Shown here: piece after piece, positions 29,478-37,096 of the stretch | Layout: each line of letters opens with the position of its first letter | Position numbering within the stretch: the stretch's first letter is position 1 | NCBI RefSeq assembly: GCF_030719295.1 | Contig: NZ_CP120997.1 | Coordinates: 3,786,501 to 3,850,500 of the forward strand | Source of the DNA: Streptomyces sp. Mut1 | Lineage (GTDB): Bacteria > Actinomycetota > Actinomycetes > Streptomycetales > Streptomycetaceae | Length of the DNA: 64,000 nt | Reading direction: 5' to 3' | Position numbers and translations under genes: made by a program | The notes under the pieces: generated by a model | What the model was told of the DNA's origin: nothing | The model's input: only the letters and a program-made list of their open reading frames with translations | The model's database searches: none

Positions 29478-30556
29478 GTGAGCGTCGTCGAGGGTTGGGG
29501 CGAGGGCTCGGTGCCTTGATCCCAGCCGCTCCGCAGGAGAAGCAGCTGCCGTCCGGCGGGCAGGGGTCTTCCTCTCCCGTCCTGACCTCGGAGCGGGGGG
29601 TGGCCGCCGCGAAGGTCACCACGATCGGGTCCGTCCCCGTGGTGCCGGAGCCAAGCGGTCCCGTGTCGCTGCGCGAGCCGGCGGGCGCTGGGGACGTGGC
29701 GGGTGCGTACTTCGCCGAGGTGCCGATCGACTCCATCACGCCGAACCCGCGTCAGCCGCGCGAGGTCTTCGACGAGGACGCGCTGGCGGAGCTGGTCACC
29801 TCGATCAAGGAGGTCGGTCTTCTCCAGCCCGTGGTGGTGCGGAAGACGGGGACCGACCGCTTCGAGCTCATCATGGGCGAGCGCCGCTGGAGGGCATGCC
29901 GGGAGGCGGGCCTGGAACGCATCCCGGCCATCGTCCGCGCCACCGACGACGAGAAGCTGCTCCTGGACGCCCTCCTGGAGAACCTTCACCGGGCTCAGCT
30001 GAACCCGCTGGAGGAGGCAGCGGCCTACGACCAGCTGCTCAAGGACTTCAAGTGCACGCATGACCAGCTGGCCGACCGCATCGGGCGTTCGCGCCCCCAG
30101 GTCTCCAACACGCTGCGTCTGCTGCGGTTGTCGCCGCCGGTGCAGCGAAGGGTCGCGGCCGGCGTGCTGTCGGCGGGCCATGCGCGGGCACTGCTGTCGG
30201 TGGACGACTCCGATGAGCAGGACAAGCTGGCCCACCGCATCGTTGCCGAGGGGCTCTCGGTGCGTGCGGTGGAGGAGATCGTGACGCTCATGGGTTCCAG
30301 GCCCACCAGCGCCTCGAAGGCCAAGGGGCCGCGGGCGGGGGCCCGGCTGGCACCGGCGCTGACCGACTTGGCGTCCCGGCTGTCCGACCGGTTCGAGACC
30401 CGGGTGAAGGTCGACCTCGGGCAGAAGAAGGGCAAGATCGTCGTCGAGTTCGCCTCGATGGAGGACCTGGACCGGATCCTCGGAAGTCTGGCCCCGGGCG
30501 AGGGCCGGGTGCTGGACCGGACGGCCGAGGAGTCGGCCGAGGACGACGAGAGCTGA
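29474..30556 (+). CDS. parB: Chromosome partitioning protein ParB
   Basis: 360 residues, GTG start overlapping the parA stop. The N-terminal ParA-contact peptide [14 protein letters not shown] is followed by the CTP-binding ParB/Srx domain with [12 protein letters not shown] (C-motif 2) and [16 protein letters not shown] (C-motif 3). The HTH region [20 protein letters not shown] reads parS. The C-terminal dimerisation part contains [17 protein letters not shown]. It loads at the parS sites, spreads and organises the origin region. Eight exact parS copies lie within this window alone. Confidence 0.98.
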   Translation: MSERRRGLGRGLGALIPAAPQEKQLPSGGQGSSSPVLTSERGVAAAKVTTIGSVPVVPEPSGPVSLREPAGAGDVAGAYFAEVPIDSITPNPRQPREVFDEDALAELVTSIKEVGLLQPVVVRKTGTDRFELIMGERRWRACREAGLERIPAIVRATDDEKLLLDALLENLHRAQLNPLEEAAAYDQLLKDFKCTHDQLADRIGRSRPQVSNTLRLLRLSPPVQRRVAAGVLSAGHARALLSVDDSDEQDKLAHRIVAEGLSVRAVEEIVTLMGSRPTSASKAKGPRAGARLAPALTDLASRLSDRFETRVKVDLGQKKGKIVVEFASMEDLDRILGSLAPGEGRVLDRTAEESAEDDES

Positions 30557-30573
30557 CATACGCCGAGTGATGA

Positions 30574-30614
30574 GGGCGGGCTGTTTCCGGTGGGTCACGG
30601 AACACAGCCCGCCC
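30574..30614 (+). terminator. Terminator after parB
   Basis: Eleven-bp arms GGGCGGGCTGT / ACAGCCCGCCC, a 19-base loop, then TTT. It starts 17 bases past the parB stop. Confidence 0.75.
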
Positions 30615-30720
30615 TTTGCTCTCTCACGGTGTCCGCTTGATTCGGGGGTGGATACGATGCGTTCTGGCAGGGCATTTCCGTCCATGACGCAGTGGGCGAG
30701 AGAAGTGAGGAACAGCCTTC

Positions 30721-31338
30721 ATGGGGCGTCGGCTCGTACCGCTCACGCTGGACAACCTTCCCGACCTACCTCGGCGCTGCCGCTCCTGTGTGTTCTGGGA
30801 GCTCGATCCGGTCAGCGGGGAAGCCGCGGTCAAGAGCGGCAGAGCTGAGCGGGAGAAGGAGGCCTGGATCTCCGCGGTGCTGCTGGAATGGGGCTCCTGT
30901 GGGCGGGTGGTCTACGTCGATGACGTGCCGGCGGGCTTTGTGCTCTACGCGCCGCCCGCGTACGTCCCACGAGCGACCGCGTTTCCGACGAGCCCCGTCT
31001 CCCCCGACGCGGTCCAGCTGATGACCGCATTGATCATGCCCGGCTTTCAGGGGCAGGGGCTGGGCCGGGTCATGGTGCAGACCGTTGCCAAGGACCTGAT
31101 CCGGCGGGGCTTCAAGGCGATCGAAGCTTTCGGGGATGCCCGGTGGAAGGAGCCGGCCTGTCTGTTGCCGGCCGACCACCTGCTGGCGGTGGGGTTCAAG
31201 ACGGTGCGGCCGCACCCGGTGCACCCGCGGTTGCGGCTGGAGCTGCGTACGACGCTCTCCTGGAAGGAGGACGTCGAGATGGCCCTGGACCGCCTGCTGG
31301 GCGCTGTACAGAAGGAGCCTGCGCTGCGGCCGCTGTAG
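30721..31338 (+). CDS. GNAT family N-acetyltransferase (conserved neighbour of parAB)
   Basis: 205 residues. The start MGRRLVPLTLDNLPDLP is followed by a Cys-containing strand (RRCRSCVFWELDP). The acetyl-CoA loop is in LMTALIMPGFQGQGLGRVMVQTVAKDL (Q-G-x-G-L-G, motif A). The C-terminal part ends with a helical segment. The gene follows parB in Streptomyces genomes generally and its substrate is unknown. Its 3' side shares a long hairpin with the convergent trxA gene. Confidence 0.88.
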   Translation: MGRRLVPLTLDNLPDLPRRCRSCVFWELDPVSGEAAVKSGRAEREKEAWISAVLLEWGSCGRVVYVDDVPAGFVLYAPPAYVPRATAFPTSPVSPDAVQLMTALIMPGFQGQGLGRVMVQTVAKDLIRRGFKAIEAFGDARWKEPACLLPADHLLAVGFKTVRPHPVHPRLRLELRTTLSWKEDVEMALDRLLGAVQKEPALRPL

Positions 31339-31356
31339 CGGTCCTTGTCCGCGAGC

Positions 31357-31396
31357 GTGAAACGGGCCCGTCCTCGAAAGGACGGGCCCGTTTCAC
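31357..31396. terminator. Bidirectional terminator fused to a parS site
   Basis: Perfect 18-bp stem (GTGAAACGGGCCCGTCCT and complement) with a CGAA loop, between convergent GNAT and trxA genes. The last seven bases of its right arm form the left half of parS site 3. Confidence 0.85.
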
Positions 31397-31403
31397 GTGA
31401 AAC
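31390..31403. promoter_or_regulatory. parS: parS site 3, overlapping a terminator
   Basis: Exact GTTTCACGTGAAAC, sharing bases 31390-31396 with the terminator stem. Confidence 0.95.
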
Positions 31404-31422
31404 AGTGGCTGCTGTGTCTGTC

Positions 31423-31746
31423 TTACTCGGCGATGAAGCCCGTGAGGTCGCGAAGGATCGCGGCCTTCGGCTTCGCGCCCACGATGGTCTTGGCGACCTC
31501 GCCACCCTGGTAGACGTTCAGCGTCGGGATGGACATGACGCCGTACTTGGCGGCGGTGGCCGGGTTCTCGTCGATGTTGAGCTTCACGACCTCGATCTCG
31601 CCGTGCTCGGCCGCGATGGCCTCCAGCGACGGGGCGATCTGGCGGCACGGGCCGCACCAGGAGGCCCAGAAGTCCACCAGTACAGGCTTGTCGCTCTTGA
31701 GGACGTCCTCCTCGAAGGAGTCGTCAGTCACGTTCTTCAGGGCCAC
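31423..31746 (-). CDS. trxA: Thioredoxin
   Basis: 107 residues, GTG start with AAGGAGG five bases upstream. Active site W30-C-G-P-C34 (FWASWCGPCRQIAPSLE), the cis-proline segment MSIPTLNVYQGG, and the usual C-terminal helix. It reduces protein disulfides in the cytoplasm and is recycled by the thioredoxin reductase encoded 55 bases upstream. The pair forms an operon reading away from sigM. In Streptomyces trxBA is usually controlled by SigR; I did not identify a SigR promoter. Confidence 0.97.
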   Translation of the reverse strand: MALKNVTDDSFEEDVLKSDKPVLVDFWASWCGPCRQIAPSLEAIAAEHGEIEVVKLNIDENPATAAKYGVMSIPTLNVYQGGEVAKTIVGAKPKAAILRDLTGFIAE

Positions 31747-31801
31747 GGCGGCCTCCTTAACTTCGCGGGATGTGTACGCGGGGATGGGGAAAAGACGAGT
31801 G

Positions 31802-32767
31802 TCAGACGGCGGCTGCGGGGGCGGCCTTCTCGTCGTCGGCGAGTGCTGCAAGGAAGCGCTCGGCGTCGAGGGCGGCGGAGCAGCCGGTGCCGGCAGCGGT
31901 GATCGCCTGGCGGTAGGTGTGGTCGACGACGTCGCCCGCGCCGAAGACCCCGGCCAGGTTGGTGCGGGTGGAGGGAGCATCCACCTTCAGGTAGCCCTCG
32001 TCGTCGAGGTCCAGCTGGCCCTTGAAGAGCTCGGTGCGCGGGTCGTGGCCGACGGCGATGAACAGCCCGGTGACGGGCAGCTCGGACGTCTCGCCGGTCT
32101 TGGTGTTGCGCAGGGTTACACCGGACAGCTTCTGCTCGCCGTTGACCCCCGCGACCTCGCTGTCCCAGGCGAACTTGATCTTCGGGTCCGCGAAGGCACG
32201 CTCCTGCATCGTCTTGGAGGCGCGCAGCGTGTCACGGCGGTGGATGATCGTGACCGACTTGGCGAAGCGTGAGAGGAAGGTGGCCTCCTCCATCGCGGTG
32301 TCGCCGCCGCCGACCACGGCGATGTCCTGGTCCTTGAAGAAGAAGCCGTCGCAAGTCGCGCACCAGGAGACGCCTCGTCCGGAGAGGGCGTCCTCGTTGG
32401 GGAGGCCGAGCTTGCGGTGCTGCGAACCCGTGGTCACGATGACTGCCTTGGCGCGGTGAACTGTGCCGGCGGTGTCGGTGACCGTCTTGATCTCACCAGT
32501 GAGGTCGACGGAGACCACGTCGTCGGGGACGAGCTCGGCACCGAAGCGCTCGGCCTGGGCGCGCATGTTGTCCATGAGTTCCGGGCCCATGATTCCGTCC
32601 TGGAAGCCCGGGAAGTTCTCCACGTCGGTGGTGTTCATCAGTGCGCCACCGGCGGTGACGGCCCCTTCGAAGACCAGCGGCTTCAGCGAGGCGCGCGCGG
32701 TGTAAAGGGCGGCTGTGTAGCCGGCCGGGCCGGAGCCGATGATGATCACATTACGCACGTCGCTCAC
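31802..32767 (-). CDS. trxB: Thioredoxin reductase
   Basis: 321 residues, GTG start with GAGGAAG upstream. FAD-binding [12 protein letters not shown] (residues 11-22), redox-active C136-A-T-C139 in [16 protein letters not shown]-binding [12 protein letters not shown], and the C-terminal FAD motif [21 protein letters not shown]. It transfers electrons from NADPH to thioredoxin. It is first in the trxB-trxA operon. Confidence 0.97.
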   Translation of the reverse strand: MSDVRNVIIIGSGPAGYTAALYTARASLKPLVFEGAVTAGGALMNTTDVENFPGFQDGIMGPELMDNMRAQAERFGAELVPDDVVSVDLTGEIKTVTDTAGTVHRAKAVIVTTGSQHRKLGLPNEDALSGRGVSWCATCDGFFFKDQDIAVVGGGDTAMEEATFLSRFAKSVTIIHRRDTLRASKTMQERAFADPKIKFAWDSEVAGVNGEQKLSGVTLRNTKTGETSELPVTGLFIAVGHDPRTELFKGQLDLDDEGYLKVDAPSTRTNLAGVFGAGDVVDHTYRQAITAAGTGCSAALDAERFLAALADDEKAAPAAAV

Positions 32768-32899
32768 GGGTTTCTTCCTCGTCTCTGCAGACTGCCTACT
32801 GTCCACGCCTACTGGGGCCGGTTCAACGACTCTCACCCCACCCAACGGATCCTACGGGGGATGCATTCCCGACGTGCCGGGCGGCGGGCGGCCTGATTC

Positions 32900-33838
32900 T
32901 CAGGGCCGCGTGTAGGAGTGCGTCAGCAGGAGCTCCCCCTTGGCAGGGGGCTCGGCGCCGACGCAAGCCGCGTCCACGATGTATGCCTGAACGCTGGCGG
33001 GATCCGTGGGGTGCGGCAGGACGACGAGGAAGGCGGCGGTGCCCTCGTAGGTGCCCTTTTCGATGGCGAGGGCAGCGGTGTTCCGCCCGATGCTTTGCTC
33101 CACGCATGAGGGGACGTCGACGGCCGGGGCGCGAAGGGGGGACTCAGGTTTCACGGTGTCCGAAGGCTGGGTCCGAGGTGAGGACTTCGCGCCGATGGAC
33201 GGAGCCTGTTCCTTGCCGCTGGAATCCTGCGGGGTAGCCGTGTCGGGGTGAGCGCTCAGCAGGTCGTGTACCTGGCCCGCGAGGGTGGACTGGGAGAACG
33301 TCTGAGCGCCGTTCCAGGGCGCGGAAACTTCCCTTTGCAGCGCGCCTGCGTCTGCGTTGTTCTGCGAAGCCGGGGCGTTCTGCAGCAGGAAGACGCTCAC
33401 TCCAACCATGGCAGCGGCACCGAGCGCTGTGGCGAGCACGGTGGTGCGACGCCGCCTTCGTCCGGGGCGACGTCCAGGCCCGGTGGTCGCGCGCGGATGT
33501 CCGGCTGGGCGGTCCGGAAGCTCCGAGGCTATGGAGCGGGGCTCTGTTTCACGTGAAACATCGTCCGCTACCTCTGCGTCCGCGCTGCGGGATCGGGCCT
33601 CGTCGGCGAGTGCCGCATCGATGCGGGCGGCGATATCGGTCGGCATCGGCTCGGGGGCGGGTACCCCGCCGAGCAATTCGCGGATCTCTTCCAGCGAGAC
33701 GAGGACATCGGCACAGAGTTCGCAGTCGGCGGTATGGCGGCGGACCTCGGCCGCCCGGGACTCGGAGAGCAGCCCCTCGGTCAGGTCGGAGATCTCCGAG
33801 ACATCCGGGTGCCGGGTTGTGTCGGCTGTCGATGTCAT
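32900..33838 (-). CDS. Anti-sigma factor (zinc-finger type), partner of the adjacent ECF sigma
   Basis: 312 residues. The ATG start overlaps the sigma-factor stop (ATGA). The N-terminal anti-sigma domain has the zinc pattern H35-x3-C39-x2-C42 (RRHTADCELCADVL). One transmembrane helix (VLATALGAAAMVGVSVFLL, ~residues 130-150) follows a basic stretch. The C-terminal ~160 residues are extracellular, with a Ser/Pro-rich linker and a domain containing DVPSCVEQSIGRNTAALAIE. This is the layout of a membrane anti-sigma holding its sigma until an envelope or redox signal. Residues ~94-98 (VSRET) are encoded by parS site 4. Confidence 0.88.
   Translation of the reverse strand: MTSTADTTRHPDVSEISDLTEGLLSESRAAEVRRHTADCELCADVLVSLEEIRELLGGVPAPEPMPTDIAARIDAALADEARSRSADAEVADDVSRETEPRSIASELPDRPAGHPRATTGPGRRPGRRRRRTTVLATALGAAAMVGVSVFLLQNAPASQNNADAGALQREVSAPWNGAQTFSQSTLAGQVHDLLSAHPDTATPQDSSGKEQAPSIGAKSSPRTQPSDTVKPESPLRAPAVDVPSCVEQSIGRNTAALAIEKGTYEGTAAFLVVLPHPTDPASVQAYIVDAACVGAEPPAKGELLLTHSYTRP
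33546..33559. promoter_or_regulatory. parS: parS site 4, inside the anti-sigma gene
   Basis: Exact GTTTCACGTGAAAC within coding sequence, read on the minus strand as V-S-R-E-T, the same pentapeptide as in parA. Confidence 0.95.
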
Positions 33839-34569
33839 AGGTGGCCACCTCCGCCCTTCATCGCAGTGGGATCGCTTGCTTCCGAGTCTCGTGGCCGCGT
33901 CGCCGGTGGGACGGATGGTGGGGGCGTCCGGTTCCCTCGCGTGCCGGCTGCCCCGCGGTCGCCGTTCCCGGTGCGGAGATGGGCGAGCAGAGGTGCCAGC
34001 CGGGCACGGCCTCTCGCGCAACGACTTTTCACGGTGCCGACGGGCACGTCGAGAATGCGAGCCGTCTCTGCCACCGGGTATCCCTGCATGTCGACGAGGA
34101 CGAGCGCTGCGCGCTGTTCGGCGGGGAGTGTGGCGAGAGCAGCGATCAGTTCCCTGTGGAGGTCCTGGCGTTCCGCCGGGGCTTCTGCGGACTCGTGGGG
34201 CTCGAGGAGGCGATCGAGCCGCTCCGGGTCGTCCACGGGGGAGGTCTTCCGGGAGGCGGCTTTGCGCACCCGGTCGAGGCAGGCGTTGACCGTGATCCGG
34301 TGCAGCCAGGTGGTGACGGCGGACTGGCCGCGGAAGGTGTGGGCGGCGCGGAAGGCGGAGATCAAGGCATCCTGCACGGCGTCAGCCGCTTCCTCGCGGT
34401 CACCCAGCGTCCGCAGCGCCACGGCCCACAGGCGGTCGCGATGGCGTCGAGCCAGCTCACCGAATGCGTCCGGTTCACCAGCCACATGACGGGCGAGTAG
34501 ATCTGAGTCGCTTGGCGTGGAGGGATCGCCGCCGTCGGCCTCGCGGTATCCCTCCTCGGTGGTCGCCAT
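33835..34569 (-). CDS. sigM: ECF RNA polymerase sigma factor, SigM-like
   Basis: 244 residues from MATTEEGYREADG; an in-frame TTG nine codons upstream is possible. Region 2: DAFGELARRHRDRLWAVALR ... AADAVQDALISAF. Region 4: LPAEQRAALVLVDMQGYPVAETARIL with VGTVKSRCARGRARL. There is no region 3, as usual for ECF sigmas. The C terminus carries a disordered Gly/Pro tail. It directs RNA polymerase to a specialised promoter set and is released from the co-encoded anti-sigma. The position between trxBA and murJ is where Streptomyces carries sigM. Confidence 0.88.
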   Translation of the reverse strand: MATTEEGYREADGGDPSTPSDSDLLARHVAGEPDAFGELARRHRDRLWAVALRTLGDREEAADAVQDALISAFRAAHTFRGQSAVTTWLHRITVNACLDRVRKAASRKTSPVDDPERLDRLLEPHESAEAPAERQDLHRELIAALATLPAEQRAALVLVDMQGYPVAETARILDVPVGTVKSRCARGRARLAPLLAHLRTGNGDRGAAGTRGNRTPPPSVPPATRPRDSEASDPTAMKGGGGHL

Positions 34570-34712
34570 CCGTGCATTCAAACCGATCCGCGCCAAGAAG
34601 TAAATACCAAGTCCTGGCGGATTATCGGAATGGCGTCAAGTGCCCTTTCTTAATTCTTCGAGAATGGCCCCTTCGTCCGTATATTGGTGAATGAACAGGA
34701 AGGGGACCAGTA

Positions 34713-35177
34713 ATGAAGAGGCATGTGAAGCGGTATCTGGGTAAGGCTCTGCCGGCGGTTCTCGCCGCACCCGTCCTGGTGGTAATGGGCCCTGGGAGCG
34801 CGCAGGCGGCCACGTACGCGCTGGACGGAAAGGACCCGATTTCCGCCGGGTGCTCCGGCGACGTCACCACCATGAAGCGCGCCTCCATCGGTACGTCCAG
34901 CTGGACGCTGGGCGCCATTGAGCTGCGGTACAGCGTGAAGTGCCACACCGCGTGGGCGCGGATCACCCTCTCCGAGGACGTCTGGGGGAAGGCGCAGATC
35001 GTTCGGAACACGGACGGTAAAGCGTATAACTGCACGAATCTTTCCTACAATGCGTCGCTCGGTAGTTATACGTGCTACACGGCGATGGTCTACGACAAGG
35101 ACCCGCTTTCCTCGTACGCGGAGGGCTGGTCCCAGTACGACAACGTCAGCCTGCATTCGAAGACGCCGTCGTACTGA
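34713..35177 (+). CDS. Secreted DUF2690-like small protein
   Basis: 154 residues. The signal peptide ends near GSAQAATYA. The mature part has LDGKDPISAGCSGDVTTMKRA and ELRYSVKCHTAWARITL, the pattern of DUF2690 proteins in Streptomyces, with four cysteines likely forming disulfides. The function is unknown. The coding sequence is visibly richer in A/T than its neighbours, especially 35010-35100 (AAAGCGTATAAC, GGTAGTTATACG), suggesting a more recent arrival. It lies between sigM and the pseudokinase, alone on the plus strand, with its own strong terminator. Confidence 0.7.
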   Translation: MKRHVKRYLGKALPAVLAAPVLVVMGPGSAQAATYALDGKDPISAGCSGDVTTMKRASIGTSSWTLGAIELRYSVKCHTAWARITLSEDVWGKAQIVRNTDGKAYNCTNLSYNASLGSYTCYTAMVYDKDPLSSYAEGWSQYDNVSLHSKTPSY

Positions 35178-35204
35178 CTGCTTGAACATCCCTTCGAAAA
35201 GGGA

Positions 35205-35244
35205 ACAGGGTCGTGCCGGATCTTTCGATCCGGCACGACCCTGT
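35205..35244. terminator. Bidirectional terminator, 18-bp stem
   Basis: ACAGGGTCGTGCCGGATC and its complement with a TTTC loop, between the convergent DUF2690 gene and the pseudokinase gene. Confidence 0.9.
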
Positions 35245-35264
35245 ATTCGTATGCCCTTAGGTCG

Positions 35265-36968
35265 TCAGCTGGTGACCTTGATGTCCGAGATCTTCCCCCG
35301 GAAGTTGCCCTCGTTGCTCGGCGGGATCCTGGTGAGCCAGACCAGGAGGTACCGCGCCTGCACGGCCTTGGCCGGCTTGAGCGACACCGTCGTTCCTGAG
35401 CCTTCGGCGACCTTCGTGAAGCCGTTGGGCATCGTCGGCACCGTGGAGCCACTGACGGTGCGCAACTCGACCGAGGTGGCGCCGTCCAGGAAGGTCACGT
35501 CCACCGTGCCGACCCGCTGCACTTTGCCGAGGTCGAGCACGAGCCCGACGCCCTCCTTGAGCCGGCCGAAGTCGGCGCTGGCATAGCCGTCCGTGCGCCA
35601 GTAGGAGTTCGGGTCCCCGTCGTAGACATGGCCTATTTCCTGCGGCTTCTCGGTGCCGTCGCCGAGCGGGTCGAAGTCCTTGGCATCGACGATCGCGACG
35701 GGCTTGCTCTTCTCGACCGGAGGGGCGTCGCCGTTCTCCGGGTTCGACTGGGTGGTGCCGGGGTCGCCGCCCGAGTTGCTGTCGCGGTTGAGGAGCGTCT
35801 CGGCGAGCTGCCAGCTGCCCAGACCCAGTGCGGCGATCAGCAGCGCGGACACGGCCCACTTCAGGGCCTTTCCGGTGCGGCTCTGGAGCGGGGCGGGAGG
35901 CACAGGCACCACGGGCTGGGTCACGCCGCCGGGTGCGCCCGGCCGGCCGTACGTGCCCTGCTGGTACGTGGTCCGCTGATACTCGGGCGGGGCGGCGAAA
36001 GTGGGCTCGGGCGGGCGGATGCGCGGCATCGCCGCGACGGCCTTGGCGAGCTCGTCGGGGGTGGTGCACGGCTGCTCCTGACGGGAGGCCGTGGCCCCGT
36101 CGTTGGCGAGCGCCCGCATGGCGATCTCGGAGAGCCCTCTGTGTACCCCCGCCCGCACCTGGTCGGGCGGCAGCAGCCCCACTCCCTTGGGCAGCCCGGT
36201 GAGGCCGTAGGCGTCGCTCTCGTAAGGCCAGCGCTGGGTCAGCGCGGCGTACAGCAGGGCGCCGATGGCCTCGGTGTCGGCACGCTGGGGGCCCTCCGAC
36301 GTGATGCCCCGCAGAGCGGCGTTCACCGCGAGACCGCGGATGCGGTACTGGCCCGACGAGCTGCGCAGCACGGCCCCGGGAGTGAGCCTGAGATGGGCCA
36401 GGCCCTCCCGGTGTGCGGCCGCCATGGCCTGGGAGACCTGGCTGACGAGCTGGTACGCGTCGTGCGCGTCCATCGGACCGGCGCCCAGCAGGGCCGTGAG
36501 CTCGGTGGCGTCGGGGAGCCACTCGTGGACGACGTAGACGAGGTCGTCCTCCTCGACGGCGTCGAGGACCTGCACGAAGCGCGGATCACCGAGCAGTGCG
36601 GAGGACCGGGCGGCGGCCAGCACCGAGCGTGCCCGTGGATGGTCGGCGGGGAGGAGGTGGACGCCCACCGCACGACGGAGTTTCTCGTCGACGGCACGCC
36701 AGCTGCTGAACCCGTCCAGACGGGTGACGCACTCCTCCAGTCGGTATCGGCCGGCCAGTTTGTGACCGCTGTGCAGGTCCGGGGCCGTTACGGAGGTCTC
36801 CGGGGTTGCCGCGGAGGCTTTGGAGGCGGCCTGCTCGCCGCCCTCGTCCCCCGCCGCGCGTTGCGCTTCTGCCGTGCCGTCGGTCGTGGCCTCGTCCGCC
36901 TTGGCGGCCAGCGGTTCGTCCCCGCTGTTGTCGGCCACGTCGACGGCAGCCGTGCTACGTTCCGCCAC
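35265..36968 (-). CDS. Membrane pseudokinase with extracellular C-terminal domain (MurJ partner)
   Basis: 567 residues. The N terminus (~80) is disordered. Residues ~85-330 resemble a Ser/Thr kinase fold (GRYRLEECVTRLDGFSSWRAVDEKL ... LVYVVHEWLPDATELTALL). The catalytic HRD is replaced (LAHLRLTPGAVLR) and the DFG region reads YRIRGLAV, so it should lack phosphotransfer. A Pro-rich linker and one transmembrane helix (ALKWAVSALLIAALGLGSWQL) lead to an extracellular discoidin-like domain (SYWRTDGYASADFGRL). In mycobacteria a pseudokinase is fused to MurJ and recruits FhaA. Here the two are separate adjacent genes. A scaffold role in peptidoglycan synthesis is inferred. Confidence 0.85.
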   Translation of the reverse strand: MAERSTAAVDVADNSGDEPLAAKADEATTDGTAEAQRAAGDEGGEQAASKASAATPETSVTAPDLHSGHKLAGRYRLEECVTRLDGFSSWRAVDEKLRRAVGVHLLPADHPRARSVLAAARSSALLGDPRFVQVLDAVEEDDLVYVVHEWLPDATELTALLGAGPMDAHDAYQLVSQVSQAMAAAHREGLAHLRLTPGAVLRSSSGQYRIRGLAVNAALRGITSEGPQRADTEAIGALLYAALTQRWPYESDAYGLTGLPKGVGLLPPDQVRAGVHRGLSEIAMRALANDGATASRQEQPCTTPDELAKAVAAMPRIRPPEPTFAAPPEYQRTTYQQGTYGRPGAPGGVTQPVVPVPPAPLQSRTGKALKWAVSALLIAALGLGSWQLAETLLNRDSNSGGDPGTTQSNPENGDAPPVEKSKPVAIVDAKDFDPLGDGTEKPQEIGHVYDGDPNSYWRTDGYASADFGRLKEGVGLVLDLGKVQRVGTVDVTFLDGATSVELRTVSGSTVPTMPNGFTKVAEGSGTTVSLKPAKAVQARYLLVWLTRIPPSNEGNFRGKISDIKVTS

Positions 36969-37096
36969 CGTCGTTCCTGCCTCCCCATCTGTTGCGCGAT
37001 GCCAGCCAGCTCTGCACAGTCACGCCAATTGTGCCCACACTCCGGCGCTATGCACGACACGCGGAGACCGGTGATGGTTGTGCGGGCCGCTCATCC

